Assembly (NCBI GenBank): GCA_914767715.1
Contig: OU612069.1
Coordinates: 21,387,387-21,451,386 of the forward strand
Reading direction: 5' to 3'
DNA: 64,000 nt
Origin: Membranipora membranacea
Lineage: Eukaryota > Bryozoa > Gymnolaemata > Cheilostomatida > Membraniporidae
In this document: one piece after another, positions 24,854 through 35,952 of the stretch
How the letters are laid out: every line of letters starts with the position of its first letter
How positions within the stretch are numbered: the first letter of the stretch is position 1
Made by a program: the position numbers and the translations under genes
Notes under the pieces: model-generated
Told to the model about the DNA's origin: nothing
The model's input: the letters and a program-made list of their open reading frames with translations, nothing else
Databases searched by the model: none

Positions 24854-26352
24854 CTAAACCTGCATCTATGGAGCCGGTTAGAGGTAAGTTGGTTTTACAT
24901 ATCATCATACCTAGCCCTATGTCCCTATCATCAAATAGCAAATGAGTTGGAGTCTGTATTGCTGTACACACGGGTGGTGGGTGATATTGTAGTGTGAATC
25001 AGTGATCAATTGTAATGTCATGAGAATCATCATGCTCTACTGTACTGATGTAGCTGACTGACTTTTTGAGTTTATCTTGTTTTCTAGTGTGATTTAACAC
25101 ACTGAAGACTGTTTGTTATTCTCAAATATATTTTTTAGGCCCAGATGGATTCTTTGAGGGTCGCGAAATATATGTCTCACAGGAAAGGGGATTGTTTTTA
25201 TCACAGGCTGCCTACTATGATTCTCATCACTCTGACACGGGCGTTCTACACCGGGTATGCATGTAAAATGCAAGGCGGAGCAGAGGAGGATTACTTCGAA
25301 GTAAAATCAGGAGTTAGACAGGGCTGCGTAATCTCACCTCTGTTATTTATCATAGCTACAGACTTCATAATGAAGCAAGTACAAGCGACACATCGAACTG
25401 GACTCCGATGGAATCTTACAACCAAGCTGAATTATCTAGCTTATGCAGACGATGTCGCGCTATTTTCTACAACACATGGAGGGATGCAAACAGTTACAGA
25501 CAAGCTCATAACAACAGCGAGTAAAGCGGGATTGCACATCAATGAACAAAAGACGAAAGTTTTGAGGATTCATCGAGATGGAATGGGCCCTGCATCTAAC
25601 AACAATTTCACAGTCAGCAACAAGTCACTCGAGTTTGTAGATAACTTTTTGTATCTTGGTGCGAAAATTGATGCGTCTGGTGGTGCAGCAGCAGATGTCA
25701 AGAACCGCATCAACTCTGCAACTACAGCCTTTTACAGACTGAACAAGGTGTGGAGATCAAGAAGTATGAGCAACCATCTCAAGTTCAAACTCTACAACTC
25801 GAACGTGGTGTCTGTGCTCCTCTATGGATGTGAAACATGGCGAATGACGAAAGTGGATATGGACAAACTGGAGGTATTTCACATGAACTGCTGCCGTCGG
25901 ATATTGAAAATATATTGGTGGTCCAAAATTTCCAACTTGGAAGTATGTGAACGCAGCAAGCAGAAACCAGTCTCTCAGCACATTGAAGTTAGAAGATGGA
26001 GATACCTAGGACACAGCCTAAGGAGGAAGGAATCTCTCCCTCACACCAGTCTCGGATGGGCCCCTGAAGGCACCCGAAGGAGAGGGCGACCCAATCAGAC
26101 TTGGCGAAGAACGGCGCTCAAACAGATGAAGGTACACAACATCAAGTCGTGGGCGGAGGCTAGCGAGATGGCTAGAGATCGAGAAAGATGGAAGGGAAAG
26201 GAGAAGGCGATTCTGGCGCAATATTCCACTAGGAGTTCTGCAACATAAGTCAAGCCTACTATGAGATACTAGACATAAAACCAGATTGTAGGAGAGCTAA
26301 AGTCCCAGAAAAGTTTCTTGAATCAAGAGGCTTGTCCATATCCGAGCACAAG
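24854..26352 (+). pseudogene. Gene AB exons B1 and B2, B2 split by a non-LTR element
   Basis: B1 (24,854-24,883) encodes KPASMEPVR. B2 starts at 25,139 with GPDGFFEGREIYVSQ, is interrupted at 25,220, and resumes at 26,265 with EILDIKPDCRRAKVPEKFL, ending at a GT donor after 26,352. Across the insertion, discounting the element and one copy of the 11-bp duplication, the frame is continuous (SQAAYYEILDIKPD). The block YYEILDIKPDCRR looks like a conserved domain start. The B1-B2 junction is in phase. Function is unknown. Confidence 0.65.
25221..26253 (+). mobile_element. 5'-truncated non-LTR retrotransposon, RT C-terminal half
   Basis: The open frame runs to the stop at 26,246-26,248. It has KSGVRQGCVISPLLFIIATD (RT motif with QG.SPLLF), a YADD catalytic box (LAYADDVALFSTT) and the C-terminal thumb with LLYGCETWRMTK, then a basic tail (RRRGRPNQTW). 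The element is flanked by 11-bp target duplications GCCTACTATGA at 25,210-25,220 and 26,254-26,264. Endonuclease and the first RT motifs are missing, which is typical 5' truncation. The frame's first ATG (25,145) belongs to the host exon, not to the element. The 3' UTR is only a few bases and has no poly(A). The clade is not assigned. Confidence 0.9.
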
Positions 26353-26545
26353 GTAACAATGAAAATTTTGAAAAGTAGAGTACTTTTTCCTAAGCAAGTC
26401 TCGTGTATCTGCACATGTACATGTTACTAAATTTCGAGCCGATAGGAGAACCCCTGGTGAATACAGCCAAAGACCAGCTCTGATGCTCATCCTCAACCTA
26501 TTTTCTTGCATTTGATCTTTATGGTTTGTTTTTCTGGCATTTCAG

Positions 26546-28221
26546 AAAGATCACAAGACTATTGGAGAAAGAAAGATTTCATTGTTATGCACAATAATGC
26601 AGTTGTTAAACAGACCACTTTCCTCTGGCAGTGAGGTTCTACCCAACCAGCTCAAGCTAGCAAAGTACTTTGAACGTCTTACATATAAAGAGTGTAAGTG
26701 TCCACTACAATAAATTTGTAGAATATACTATAGTGAGCTACGTAAGCACATTTTGCATAATATCACCAGCGTGAATCTCATTTATAAATTTTATGTGTTT
26801 GACCTTATTAGATGTTATGTGAAACAAAGTGAAAGAAAAAGGCGAAGTTTTTTTCTAATACGCTTGTTCTATTAAAATTAAATACTATAGTCAGCTGGGC
26901 ATCAAAAGCATATTCTCTTTATTACCTTATGGAAACTTGTTCACCAATTTGATACCTTATTCTATCTTTTTCAGGTTTTCCTGATAATCGCCCTATAAGA
27001 AAACATAACGCTATTCTGAAGCCACTTGAGCCAGCCATCCAACTACGAAAACCACCAGCCAACACCAGAAAGAGGCTGATGACTCGTGTGAAAGCCGAAC
27101 AGATCCACCGAAACAATCTCATCGGACAGGTTCATGGAGGTATAAGAGAGTATAACAGCAGTGTGTTTTATAACTAATTATGGCCAAAGCTGAAAAGGCT
27201 GTGTGAGCGCTGTTCTTTTAAAGATTTTGTGTTGGTAACTCACATGTTGGATAGTTTTGGGTTCTCATGTGTGTCATTACAGGTATATGGGAATCTGATA
27301 GCATGATATCTGGATGATGTTTATTTACATTAATTGTAGGATCTAAAGACAGTTTTCTCGCCTCAATGGCCTACCAGGCAAAAACTTGGAGGTTCGCCGT
27401 TTGTGAAGGAAGATTCAGTGGTAAGGACCTTAATACCATCATCGAACGTCTACCATCGGACAAGATAGTAAAAAGACTCTCAAAAGCTGTCAACCGCAGA
27501 CACACTATTAGTCCTCGTGACATTATTCACATCACTGATAGTCAAAGTGTCAGCCGTACTATCAAGACACTCCGTCGTCACATCCCCAGTGCATTTCCAA
27601 GTGAGTCATTACATCTTTTTTTAAGCATAATGATGATCCCTTCATTGTCATTATTTTTTAATTTCTAAAAAGATTTGAATTATTGATAACCTTGACTTCA
27701 AAATAAATTTAGACAGGCCACTGTATGGAATATTACCATTGGAACACCAAAGTGCTAAATTGTTTGTGATGTGACATTGGATTATGTAGTAGCAATGGTT
27801 TGTAGTCAACTGGTTTTTTGCTGCTAACTCAATCAATTTTGATCAAATTTGAAGTTTGAACTCTGATTAGATTTTGCAGCTTGTTGTACTTTGTTGTTTA
27901 CATTTACCTAAAAAAAGGCGGTAAACAATGTCAAGATAATCACAAGAAGCTGCTGATATTCATTATGTGCTACTTGACTGAAATAAATTTAGCTGAACTG
28001 TTATATGTTAGCTGCATTGCACAATCATATAGATACTTATTTAGACTCGATTCTTCACAGGTGATGTTCTTATAAATCTGGAGAAAAAGATGATGCGGTG
28101 TGATTTTGAGTTGCTATTCAAGCCCATGAAAACCATACACGGATGGAGGATCGAGCCACGATCGGTAAAAAACTACTTGCAGCTAATTATCCCTGCCAAT
28201 ACAAAACACAACCGCTGGAAA
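26546..28221 (+). CDS. Gene AB exons B3-B6, intact
   Basis: The exons 26,546-26,693, 26,975-27,139, 27,340-27,600 and 28,061-28,221 all have GT/AG borders and consistent phase. They encode, in order, LSSGSEVLPNQLKLAKYFER; a basic segment with RLMTRVKAEQIHRNNLIG; FSGKDLNTIIERLPSDKIVK with SPRDIIHITDSQSVSRTIKT; and MKTIHGWRIEPRSVKNYLQL. No stop or frameshift is present, in contrast to the 5' half. The repeated Asp-containing blocks could belong to a nuclease or transposase fold, but I cannot name a catalytic triad. The next exon, at 33,301, continues in phase (NRWK then IWGDRRAVGGHK). Confidence 0.7.
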
Positions 28222-29116
28222 GTAAGTCTACCTTAGTGTGTAATATGGATGTTGAGGATCATTCATCAAATTATAAATTAATCTGTTCTGTTATTTGATG
28301 ATTGCTGTGTAGTTTGAACCTTAAATGTTTATCAGTATGGTTAATTGTGTATATTGTGCTCCTGTTAGCACAATATACTGCAGTTTTAGGGCAGAATTGT
28401 GGAGTTGTATTGTTACCATATCTGTTCATGATCAAAGAAAAGCGGATGCCATGTTTTTCCTTTTAATTAATATTTATTTCCATAAAGGCAGCATTCATAA
28501 ATGAATTAATTATACTTCTATAACAGGCATTGCTCTGGTGGCAGCCTATTCAAATAATGAATTGGTTGCTTTCACTGATAGTGCCTCCAAATTTAAGCTT
28601 GATGTGGTATTCTTGCTGACCAGTATGGGCTAATCAAAATTTAGCTTCCACTTTACATCAATTTTTTTATAATTTAGACACTGGTCAGAAACTGCTTATT
28701 GATTTGCAATCTTGTTTACTTCAGAACATAAACTGGATTCGAGGTGTTTCCAATTACTCTAATCCATTGAATTCCATATCTGGAATAGCATCATTAGCTT
28801 TCTTTTGCAAAACAAAGGGCTTGCAAAAATAGCCAGTCCCTAGTAGCAATCAAGAAATGCCCTAATCATCGACACTGTATGGGGTATAATTACTGTTTGC
28901 AATTTTGTAAACAAGACAATTTCTCAGGCTAATTATTCATGCTACTAGGGACAGCCAATCAGATAACAGTCAGATGGGTCCCTGTGTTTAGTGTCCTAAC
29001 CGCATAACGCCATGATACTATTTCCATTCTAAGAGAAGAATCTAATTCAGTGCTCTAATCAAACACATGTTGTCCATGTATTTTAAGACTGGAAACTTTG
29101 CTTATCTTGCTAATAC
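28222..29116. other. Intron between exons B6 and B7, left part
   Basis: No coding signal is seen. The intron's right part is occupied by the LTR element at 29,117-33,158; without it the intron would be about 1 kb. Confidence 0.55.
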
Positions 29117-30408
29117 TGTGGAGGATTTTGAGGGGGTTACCCTAAGGCGGCGATACCCGCCACTGCAACCACGCACATTGCCTATTTCTACTGAGTACGC
29201 CGACTCTCTAAAACGAGTACGCCGACTCTATCTGCCTGGAAATATACCGAGTACGACGACTCTTACTGGAGGGGGGGTAACGAGTACGACGACTCTAACT
29301 GAGGGGGGGTAACGAGTACAACGACTCTATCTGAGGGGAGGGGGTAACGAGTACGACGACTCTAACTGAGGGGGGTAAAGAGTACGACGACTCTATCTGG
29401 GCTGGGGATATAATTGACCTGACTTTGGGACTGGCTTTCGGGGGGGGGGGGGGATATGTGGACAAAGATAGGAGGATTATTTATCTGGCAAGATTAATTT
29501 GGGAGGCGAGGGATATGGACAAACTATTAACATATTTATCAGGCAAAATAAATTGGGGAGGGAAGGGATATGGACAAACTATTAACATATTTATCAGGCA
29601 AAATGAATAGGGGAGGGAAGGGAGATGGACAACTATTATTACTACTTATTCGTCGGGCGAGACAAAAGGAAGCAAATGGGCCAGGGGAAGAGGGTTGGAC
29701 AATATAATCAATGGGAGGGAAGGGGTATAGATAAAATAAATAACCAAATGGGGGGGGGGAGGGAATGGCTCTTGGTTTAAAACTATCTTTGCGAGATTGC
29801 TTGACTGGGCTGGACTGGAACTGGACTGGATTGAACTGAACTGGAACTGGACTGGCAATCAGGTCAATGGATGCAGTGGTGCAATGGGGGTTTTCACTTG
29901 GCCTCTACCTACTACCCAAGGGAGGCTACAGTCTAACAACAGAGTACAAACAAGGCAACATTATGTCAAGGCAGGGAGGTCTGCCAGCAGGCAGAACTCA
30001 TGAAACTTACTTCAATAGGTTGTGTTCAGTTGTAAGGCACTTTATTGGTGATCTGTTTACTAGTTTGAAAATATAAGGTCTTGTTGCTTCAGCTGCTACA
30101 TACTAACTGACTAGACTCTTCTGATGTTCAGTTATAAAAAGCATAATGTAATATGATACTGGCTGATGCAACAGCAGGAAACAGGGAACATTCTGGATGG
30201 GTGTGTAAGAGTTAAAATCAGTAATTAAAAGCATTATTATAATACTGGCTGATGAAATATTTTAGATGGATTGTTATAGTTAAATTCAGTTATTAAAAGC
30301 ATATTATTATTAAAATTAGAAAAGTTATAAAAATGATGAAAGGGGAAGACAACTCATGATTCATGAATTTATAGTTGAATGTTCAGCTGTGGTGGAAAAT
30401 CCACCACA
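29117..30408 (-). repeat. 3' LTR of the minus-strand element
   Basis: 1,292 bp. It contains an internal array of about six degenerate units of the type GAGTACGACGACTCT separated by G-rich tracts (29,185-29,395), long G-runs (14 G at about 29,440) and a palindromic end TGTGGTGGAAAATCCACCACA. Confidence 0.9.
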
Positions 30409-30419
30409 CTCTCCCTTCT
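30409..30419 (-). other. Polypurine tract
   Basis: On the minus strand AGAAGGGAGAG directly precedes the TGTGGTGG start of the 3' LTR, the expected position for plus-strand priming. Confidence 0.8.
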
Positions 30420-30799
30420 AACTTTTCTTATTTTCTTCGTCTTTGTCTTGTATCTGTGGGTACTGTTCTTCTATCTGTCGTAAGGTGTCCTCTGCCATTG
30501 TACGCTATCGTTCTGTATGTATGTAGAGCTGTCTGGGGGTACAGGGGTACGGGCGGTATTGGGTTTTGGACGGGCAATCAGCAGTGCGGGCAGTGGTAGG
30601 GGCTTTGGGAAGGTCTATGAATGGGACAGGGAATCTGGGGGCGAGCACATAGAGATAATTACTGCCTAACAGGGGACAATAATGCTGATTATATTTTGGC
30701 CTCTTGCAGACAGGGTTTTTGTATATTTTCATTCCGGCAAAACGCATCAGCGAATTGGGACAGGATTTTAGCGTCTTGGAGCTAATCACTTGAGCTTTG

Positions 30800-31045
30800 A
30801 CAAACTCCACGACTTCATTGTATAAGGGTTGGACAAGTATGGGCTTGTGGGCAGTAGGGGATGTTGGAGTTGACACCGCCTACATGTTTGGATCAGGCTG
30901 TTAGTGTCTTGGATCTTCACACTTTGGCTTAGGTAAACTCCTTAGGCTTTATTGTATAAGGGCTGGACATGTGAGGGGATTGTGGGTAGCATGATGGACT
31001 GGAGTTGGACAACTCCTACTTGTTTTGGGCCAGGCTGTGGTATAG
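30800..31045. repeat. Diverged tandem repeat inside the LTR element
   Basis: The segments about 30,812-30,903 and 30,945-31,032 share TTGTATAAGGGYTGGACA, a GGAGTTGGACA-like core and a CAGGCTGT end. They represent an old duplication within the element's interior. Confidence 0.55.
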
Positions 31046-31538
31046 GTAAGGTTTTAAGGTCAAGGACTGGACTGGACAAGGACTGGGTCTGAGCAAGGAC
31101 TGGGACTGGGCAAGGACTGTACAAGGACTGGAACGGTGAAGGGTTGGGAGTGGCCAAATACTGGTAACGGTTTCATGAGTCAAGTTATACATCTCACTAG
31201 ACCTGGATATGTTGGGGGGGGGGGGGGTTTAGAGATTGACATTCCTGGTCTCAATTCCTACATTCATCAGACTGCAAAATTTAGTGAATATAGGGGAGCT
31301 GTGAAGTCTCCCTTCCAGCATAAGCTCATCCTGTTTATGAAGCAAACTAGCCTGAGGGGTCATATTTTATTCGGGGGGTTGGGCTTGGTCAATCAGGTTC
31401 TTAACATTTGGGGAGGGAGGGATGGCTGAATAGGGATAGTGGGGTTTGGCTGGATAGGGATAGTGGGGTTTGGCTGACTAGGGTAGCTTCTGTTGTAATT
31501 TGTGTGACAGGGGGTGGGCTTCCATTTCCACTTCTTAT

Positions 31539-31808
31539 TTATTCAATCTGGGCCTGTTGCGTTGATAGACCGAAATTGACAGAGTACAACTGAGATTTTA
31601 ACACCAGTTGATCCTCTTCCAATTTCAGCAACGCTCCCTTCCAGCATGGAGTGTAGTTGTATAATAGAAGCTTGTTTGGCCATGGTACATGGGGCTTTGT
31701 ACCAGTTACTTGGATAGGGATTATCAATAAGGACAACGAGTCTGTCGACGGCCTTGTCGACCCCTGCGCCCTGCTGGCTCCCTCCCCCACCTTTAACACA
31801 GTTGCCAT
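31539..31808 (-). CDS. Unassigned 89-codon ORF in the LTR element interior
   Basis: This is the first substantial frame downstream of the primer site on the element's coding strand, where gag would normally start. It has no zinc knuckle and no capsid motif that I recognise. It may be a gag remnant or chance. Two further frames of 71 and 123 codons follow (31,157-30,942 and 30,876-30,505). Confidence 0.25.
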   Translation of the reverse strand: MATVLKVGEGASRAQGSTRPSTDSLSLLIIPIQVTGTKPHVPWPNKLLLYNYTPCWKGALLKLEEDQLVLKSQLYSVNFGLSTQQAQIE

Positions 31809-31845
31809 GTACCCTGTTTTGTCAGACTGCGCGTGTCCCCAGCAG

Positions 31846-31863
31846 ATCCCACTGCTGCCACCA
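31846..31863 (-). other. Primer-binding site for tRNA-Leu
   Basis: On the minus strand this reads TGGTGGCAGCAGTGGGAT, complementary to a 3' end ATCCCACYGCTGCCA plus CCA, as in eukaryotic tRNA-Leu. It is one nucleotide inside the 5' LTR. Confidence 0.88.
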
Positions 31864-31864
31864 T

Positions 31865-33158
31865 TGTAGAGGATTTTGAGGGGGTTACCCTAAGGCGGCG
31901 ATACCCGCCACTGCAACCACGCACATTGCCTATTTCTACTGAGTACGCCGACTCTCTAAAACGAGTACGCCGACTCTATCTGCCTGGAAATATACCGAGT
32001 ACGACGACTCTTACTGGAGGGGGGGTAACGAGTACGACGACTCTAACTGAGGGGGGGGTAACGAGTACAACGGCTCTATCTGAGGGGAGGGGGTAACGAG
32101 TACGACGACTCTAACTGAGGGGGGTAAAGAGTACGGCGACTCTATCTGGGCTGGGGATATAATTGACCTGACTTTGGGACTGGCTTTCGGGGGGGGGGGG
32201 GGATATGTGGACAAAGATAGGAGGATTATTTATCTGGCAAGATTAATTTGGGAGGCGAGGGATATGGACAAACTATTAACATATTTATCAGGCAAAATAA
32301 ATTGGGGAGGGAAGGGATATGGACAAACTATTAACATATTTATCAGGCAAAATGAATAGGGGAGGGAAGGGAGATGGACAACTATTATTACTACTTATTC
32401 GTCGGGCGAGACAAAAGGAAGCAAATGGGCCAGGGGAAGAGGGTTGGACAATATAATCAATGGGAGGGAAGGGGTATAGATAAAATAAATAACCAAATGG
32501 GGGGGGGGGAGGGAATGGCTCTTGGTTTAAAACTATCTTTGCGAGATTGCTTGACTGGGCTGGACTGGAACTGGACTGGATTGAACTGAACTGGAACTGG
32601 ACTGGCAATCAGGTCAATGGATGCAGTGGTGCAATGGGGGTTTTCACTTGGCCTCTACCTACTACCCAAGGGAGGCTACAGTCTAACAACAGAGTACAAA
32701 CAAGGCAACATTATGTCAAGGCAGGGAGGTCTGCCAGCAGGCAGAACTCATGAAACTTACTTCAATAGGTTGTGTTCAGTTGTAAGGCACTTTATTGGTG
32801 ATCTGTTTACTAGTTTGAAAATATAAGGTCTTGTTGCTTCAGCTGCTACATACTAACTGACTAGACTCTTCTGATGTTCAGTTATAAAAAGCATAATGTA
32901 ATATGATACTGGCTGATGCAACAGCAGGAAACAGGGAACATTCTGGATGGGTGTGTAAGAGTTAAAATCAGTAATTAAAAGCATTATTATAATACTGGCT
33001 GATGAAATATTTTAGATGGATTGTTATAGTTAAATTCAGTTATTAAAAGCATATTATTATTAAAATTAGAAAAGTTATAAAAATGATGAAAGGGGAAGAC
33101 AACTCATGATTCATGAATTTATAGTTGAATGTTCAGCTGTGGTGGAAAATCCACCACA
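31865..33158 (-). repeat. 5' LTR of the minus-strand element
   Basis: 1,294 bp, nearly identical to the other LTR. The differences I can see are single substitutions at 31,868, in the CAACGGCTC unit and in the GTACGGCGA unit, and one extra G in each of two G-runs. Confidence 0.9.
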
Positions 33159-33300
33159 ATACCATCAGTATACATTGAAACAATAAAGGGCTTAGTACAC
33201 AGCGTTGTGGCGTGCCGTTGTTGGTAATGATGGTGTCTGAGAGTTTGTATTGGCTATTGTAAGTTGTCATTGATTTGTTTATCTTTTGATTTGCTATTAG

Positions 33301-33592
33301 ATATGGGGTGACAGGAGAGCCGTTGGTGGGCACAAAAGCACTGCCATCACAATCTCAGCTATAGACAACGGATTAATTCTTAATCCACCGAAAGACCTCA
33401 AGATCCACTCCCCTCTTCTTGCCATGTCAGTGTGTGTATATTCAGGAGATGACCATCGCCTATCACTATCTGCCAACATCGGAGGTTGGCTTGATGAGTT
33501 TGTGGCCAATGACGATGCTGTGTGGTACTTAACGGGAGACACAATGTTTCTGAATGCTCTTGAGGGAGATTTTCATCCTAGAAAAATCAATG
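33301..33592 (+). CDS. Gene AB exon B7
   Basis: Open from the acceptor (TTGCTATTAG) to a GT donor after 33,592. It encodes IWGDRRAVGGHKSTAITIS, then LAMSVCVYSGDDHRLSLSAN and VWYLTGDTMFLNALEGD. The phase fits B6 across the intron holding the LTR element. The spaced acidic motifs (WGD, SGDD, TGD) are suggestive of a metal-dependent nucleotidyl-transfer fold; this is inference without a family match. Confidence 0.65.
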
Positions 33593-34669
33593 GTAAATTT
33601 AGTGAATGAGTTATTGATCAAGTTACTGACTGAAAGACATGACTAGCACAAACTTGCTGTTTGAAAATGATGCAAAATAACTCTGTATACATAATGATAA
33701 TTTTAGCTGCATCTCAAGTATAGATAAGTATGTATTACAGCATCAAATCTTTCCCCTAAATTAATTGGCTGCAAACTTCCAATCTGATAATTGAGTCAAT
33801 GAATTTTCCATTGCTGGAGTTATCTTTGGCCAATATATTCAAGTATTATTGACATGAGCAGTTGTAGCTTGTTGTTGCAGCTTGATAGCTGGTTATATAC
33901 ATGCATTGGTGTATTCATAGGTAGGGTTAGCGGGCCATGGACCTACCACAATTTTGGAAAACCCCAAAAATTGACAAAGGTGATATTAGTACACATCAAC
34001 TGTATTTATGTTTATCAATAGCAGCTGCTAAGGAAGGCCCCTTGTGTTATATGTAGGTATTATGAAGGGATTAAACTGATGTAGCTGTTTTCCTTGGAAA
34101 ATTTCTGCTTGTCATAAGGTTTAGAGTTTATCAATACATTTAAACTTTAAAGCATGTCAGCTATGCTTCAGCGCCATGGCCCCCTCAAAACATTTGCGCA
34201 TATACGGGCCAGGCTCTAATAAGTAGCCTGTTCTGAATTGGTTGCGAAGGGAGATTGACCTCTAATCTTAGAAGGATATTGCCCTGTAAACTGCCTCAAT
34301 TTTTAAATTTGTGTTTGGAGAGCCCCCATACCCTACTGCTATTTGAAATTTGAATGCCAAGTGATGGTACTTGCTTTGTCTATCCTCAAGTCAAAATAAT
34401 TGCAGAAAAGTATCAATTCCAGTAGGGATCAGAAATGATATGATGTCCCTAAAATTCAAATGTTACTGGAGCCAATTGCTTGTTAATCCCTTTCCAAATA
34501 GGGCTCAAACCCCTCAAGATTGCTTCAACTTTTCAAATTGTTTCTGGGAAGGCCCCCATATCCCCCCCTTGTGGGAAGGCATTCAGCCCCCCTCTCACAC
34601 CCACCCCGCCTGGCCCTACCACTCTAAAACTCATGGATACAACCCTGTAATTATGATTGTTCTATTTAG
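33593..34669. other. Intron between B7 and B8
   Basis: No coding signal. The frame at 34,371-34,673 (100 codons) is intronic and shows no motif. Confidence 0.45.
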
Positions 34670-35710
34670 GTAGTAACATATACAGTGAGGGCATGGAGGA
34701 TAAAGATGCTACTGGTGCAGATGGGCTCAGGTCTTCATTGGGTCTGACCATCGACCGCTGCAATATGGATAGTCTCTTGCCATCTGTTGCCTGTTAGTCA
34801 GAAAAGTGATGTGTATAGATCACGCCGCATCTCGAGTGGCTGAAAAGCTCATCAACCTTACCCTAGAGACGATTGTCGATGAGACTAGTGTCAAAGTGAA
34901 AGGGGATGTTATGTGGCGTGTAGACCTATTCTGTGATCGACTGAAGCAGCGAGATGTACTGACTGGTCACATAGACATTGTCAATGGAAAGTTACAGCTA
35001 CTAGTGCTTATCCTCTTTTGATGAAGTTAAAGTATTACAAAATTATTTGTCCTCATAAATTGTTGAAAAGAAACTTTATAAGCGCAAAACAATTATGGCT
35101 TTTCAGATTGAATTTATAGAAATCTGCTGCACCAGAGTTTCGTTCAAGGAATTTCCCCCTTATAATATATAACGTTTTCAGCTAATATTAACACGATGCC
35201 AATTATCCGTTTAATCCCATTTCATTCTTTTGATCATTCATTTATATCTACCTGATGTTGAATCTGGTATAAACTAAACTGAAATTTAATCTGAGAGCAT
35301 GTTAAAAGATTAAAATTATCCTGATGTAAATGCTATCTACTCACTAACTGCTGGGCTGAGCTTAGACCTGCAAAGTCACCTCTTCCTTTTTATTCCTAGT
35401 CGGAAATCACACTCAACAAGTCGAAAGCTCTCTCTGTGCTGGCACCGAAGGAGTATTTTGCCTTTCCTGGTGAGACAAACGGGATTTATGACGACCTCTT
35501 GGTGGACGTCATCGTTCAAGCTCCAGTGATCAATGTACCAGCTATTGTCTTGAGAGAGCTAGATGGTTCTCTATGTCTGTGAACGTTAGTGCGTTTCATC
35601 TGGAGAACTGCTGGGACCATGCTCCATATGCTTCTGTTAGTATTGTGTTGCACAACATCAGATTTCCAATCAGAATTTTTAAACAATTGGGATGATTTCT
35701 TCAAGTATTA
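34670..35710 (+). pseudogene. Gene AB exons B8-B9, disrupted
   Basis: B8 starts at 34,670 with YSEGMEDKDATGADGLRSS and continues to MDSLLPSVAC. A 20-nt insertion (34,795-34,814) then breaks the frame before IDHAASRVAEKLINLTLETI, which runs to about 34,985. B9 starts near 35,401 with ITLNKSKALSVLAPKEYFAF and passes ILVLRELDG-like text (AIVLRELDG) to about 35,568. A further frame change is needed to reach FHLENCWDHAPYA near 35,600-35,630. The B8-B9 donor is ambiguous (GTCAAT or GTTACA). Coding character is clear; intactness is not. Confidence 0.55.
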
Positions 35711-35952
35711 GGATATATATCATTTTAATTGGAAGTAAGCAGCACTTAATTTGATAATAATAATATATTAACATTACTCCTGCAATGTAGGATCTCTCAC
35801 AAGTTGTATTGATATGAGTTTTGTCTATTTCTACAGTTCTAATGATGGCCTCATATATTATTACATTGATTGTAAGCATGCCAACTTTCAAGCCTACTCC
35901 CTAGCAAGTATGCGCAGCAGTTTTGTTGATGATGACTTCTTTTACTCTGCAG

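Larger units (their letters stand above)
29117..33158 (-). mobile_element. Non-autonomous LTR retrotransposon (minus strand)
   Basis: Two direct LTRs (29,117-30,408 and 31,865-33,158) flank a 1,456-bp interior. Read on the minus strand, each LTR begins TGTGGTGG and ends CCACA or CTACA. Immediately inside the 5' LTR is a primer site matching tRNA-Leu (31,846-31,863); immediately before the 3' LTR is a purine tract (complement of 30,409-30,419). The flanks carry ATAC at 29,113-29,116 and 33,159-33,162, a 4-bp target duplication (AATAC if the ends are shifted by one). The interior shows no gag, protease, RT or integrase, only frames under 125 codons. The LTRs differ at about three substitutions and two G-run lengths, so insertion was recent. 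It lies antisense in an intron of gene AB. Confidence 0.93.

Noticed and set aside
25145-25220. Start codon of the 367-codon RT frame at 25,145 as the element's own start
   Set aside because: The 11-bp target duplication places the element's left end at 25,221; the earlier codons are host exon sequence read in another frame.
29425-29610. Open frames repeated identically in both LTRs (for example the Gly-rich frame at 29,425 and 32,174)
   Set aside because: They are identical because the LTRs are; the text comes from G-runs and short tandem repeats and is on the strand opposite to the element.
31136-31429. 97-codon plus-strand frame inside the LTR element
   Set aside because: It is antisense to the element, Gly-rich because of a G-run, and has no motif.
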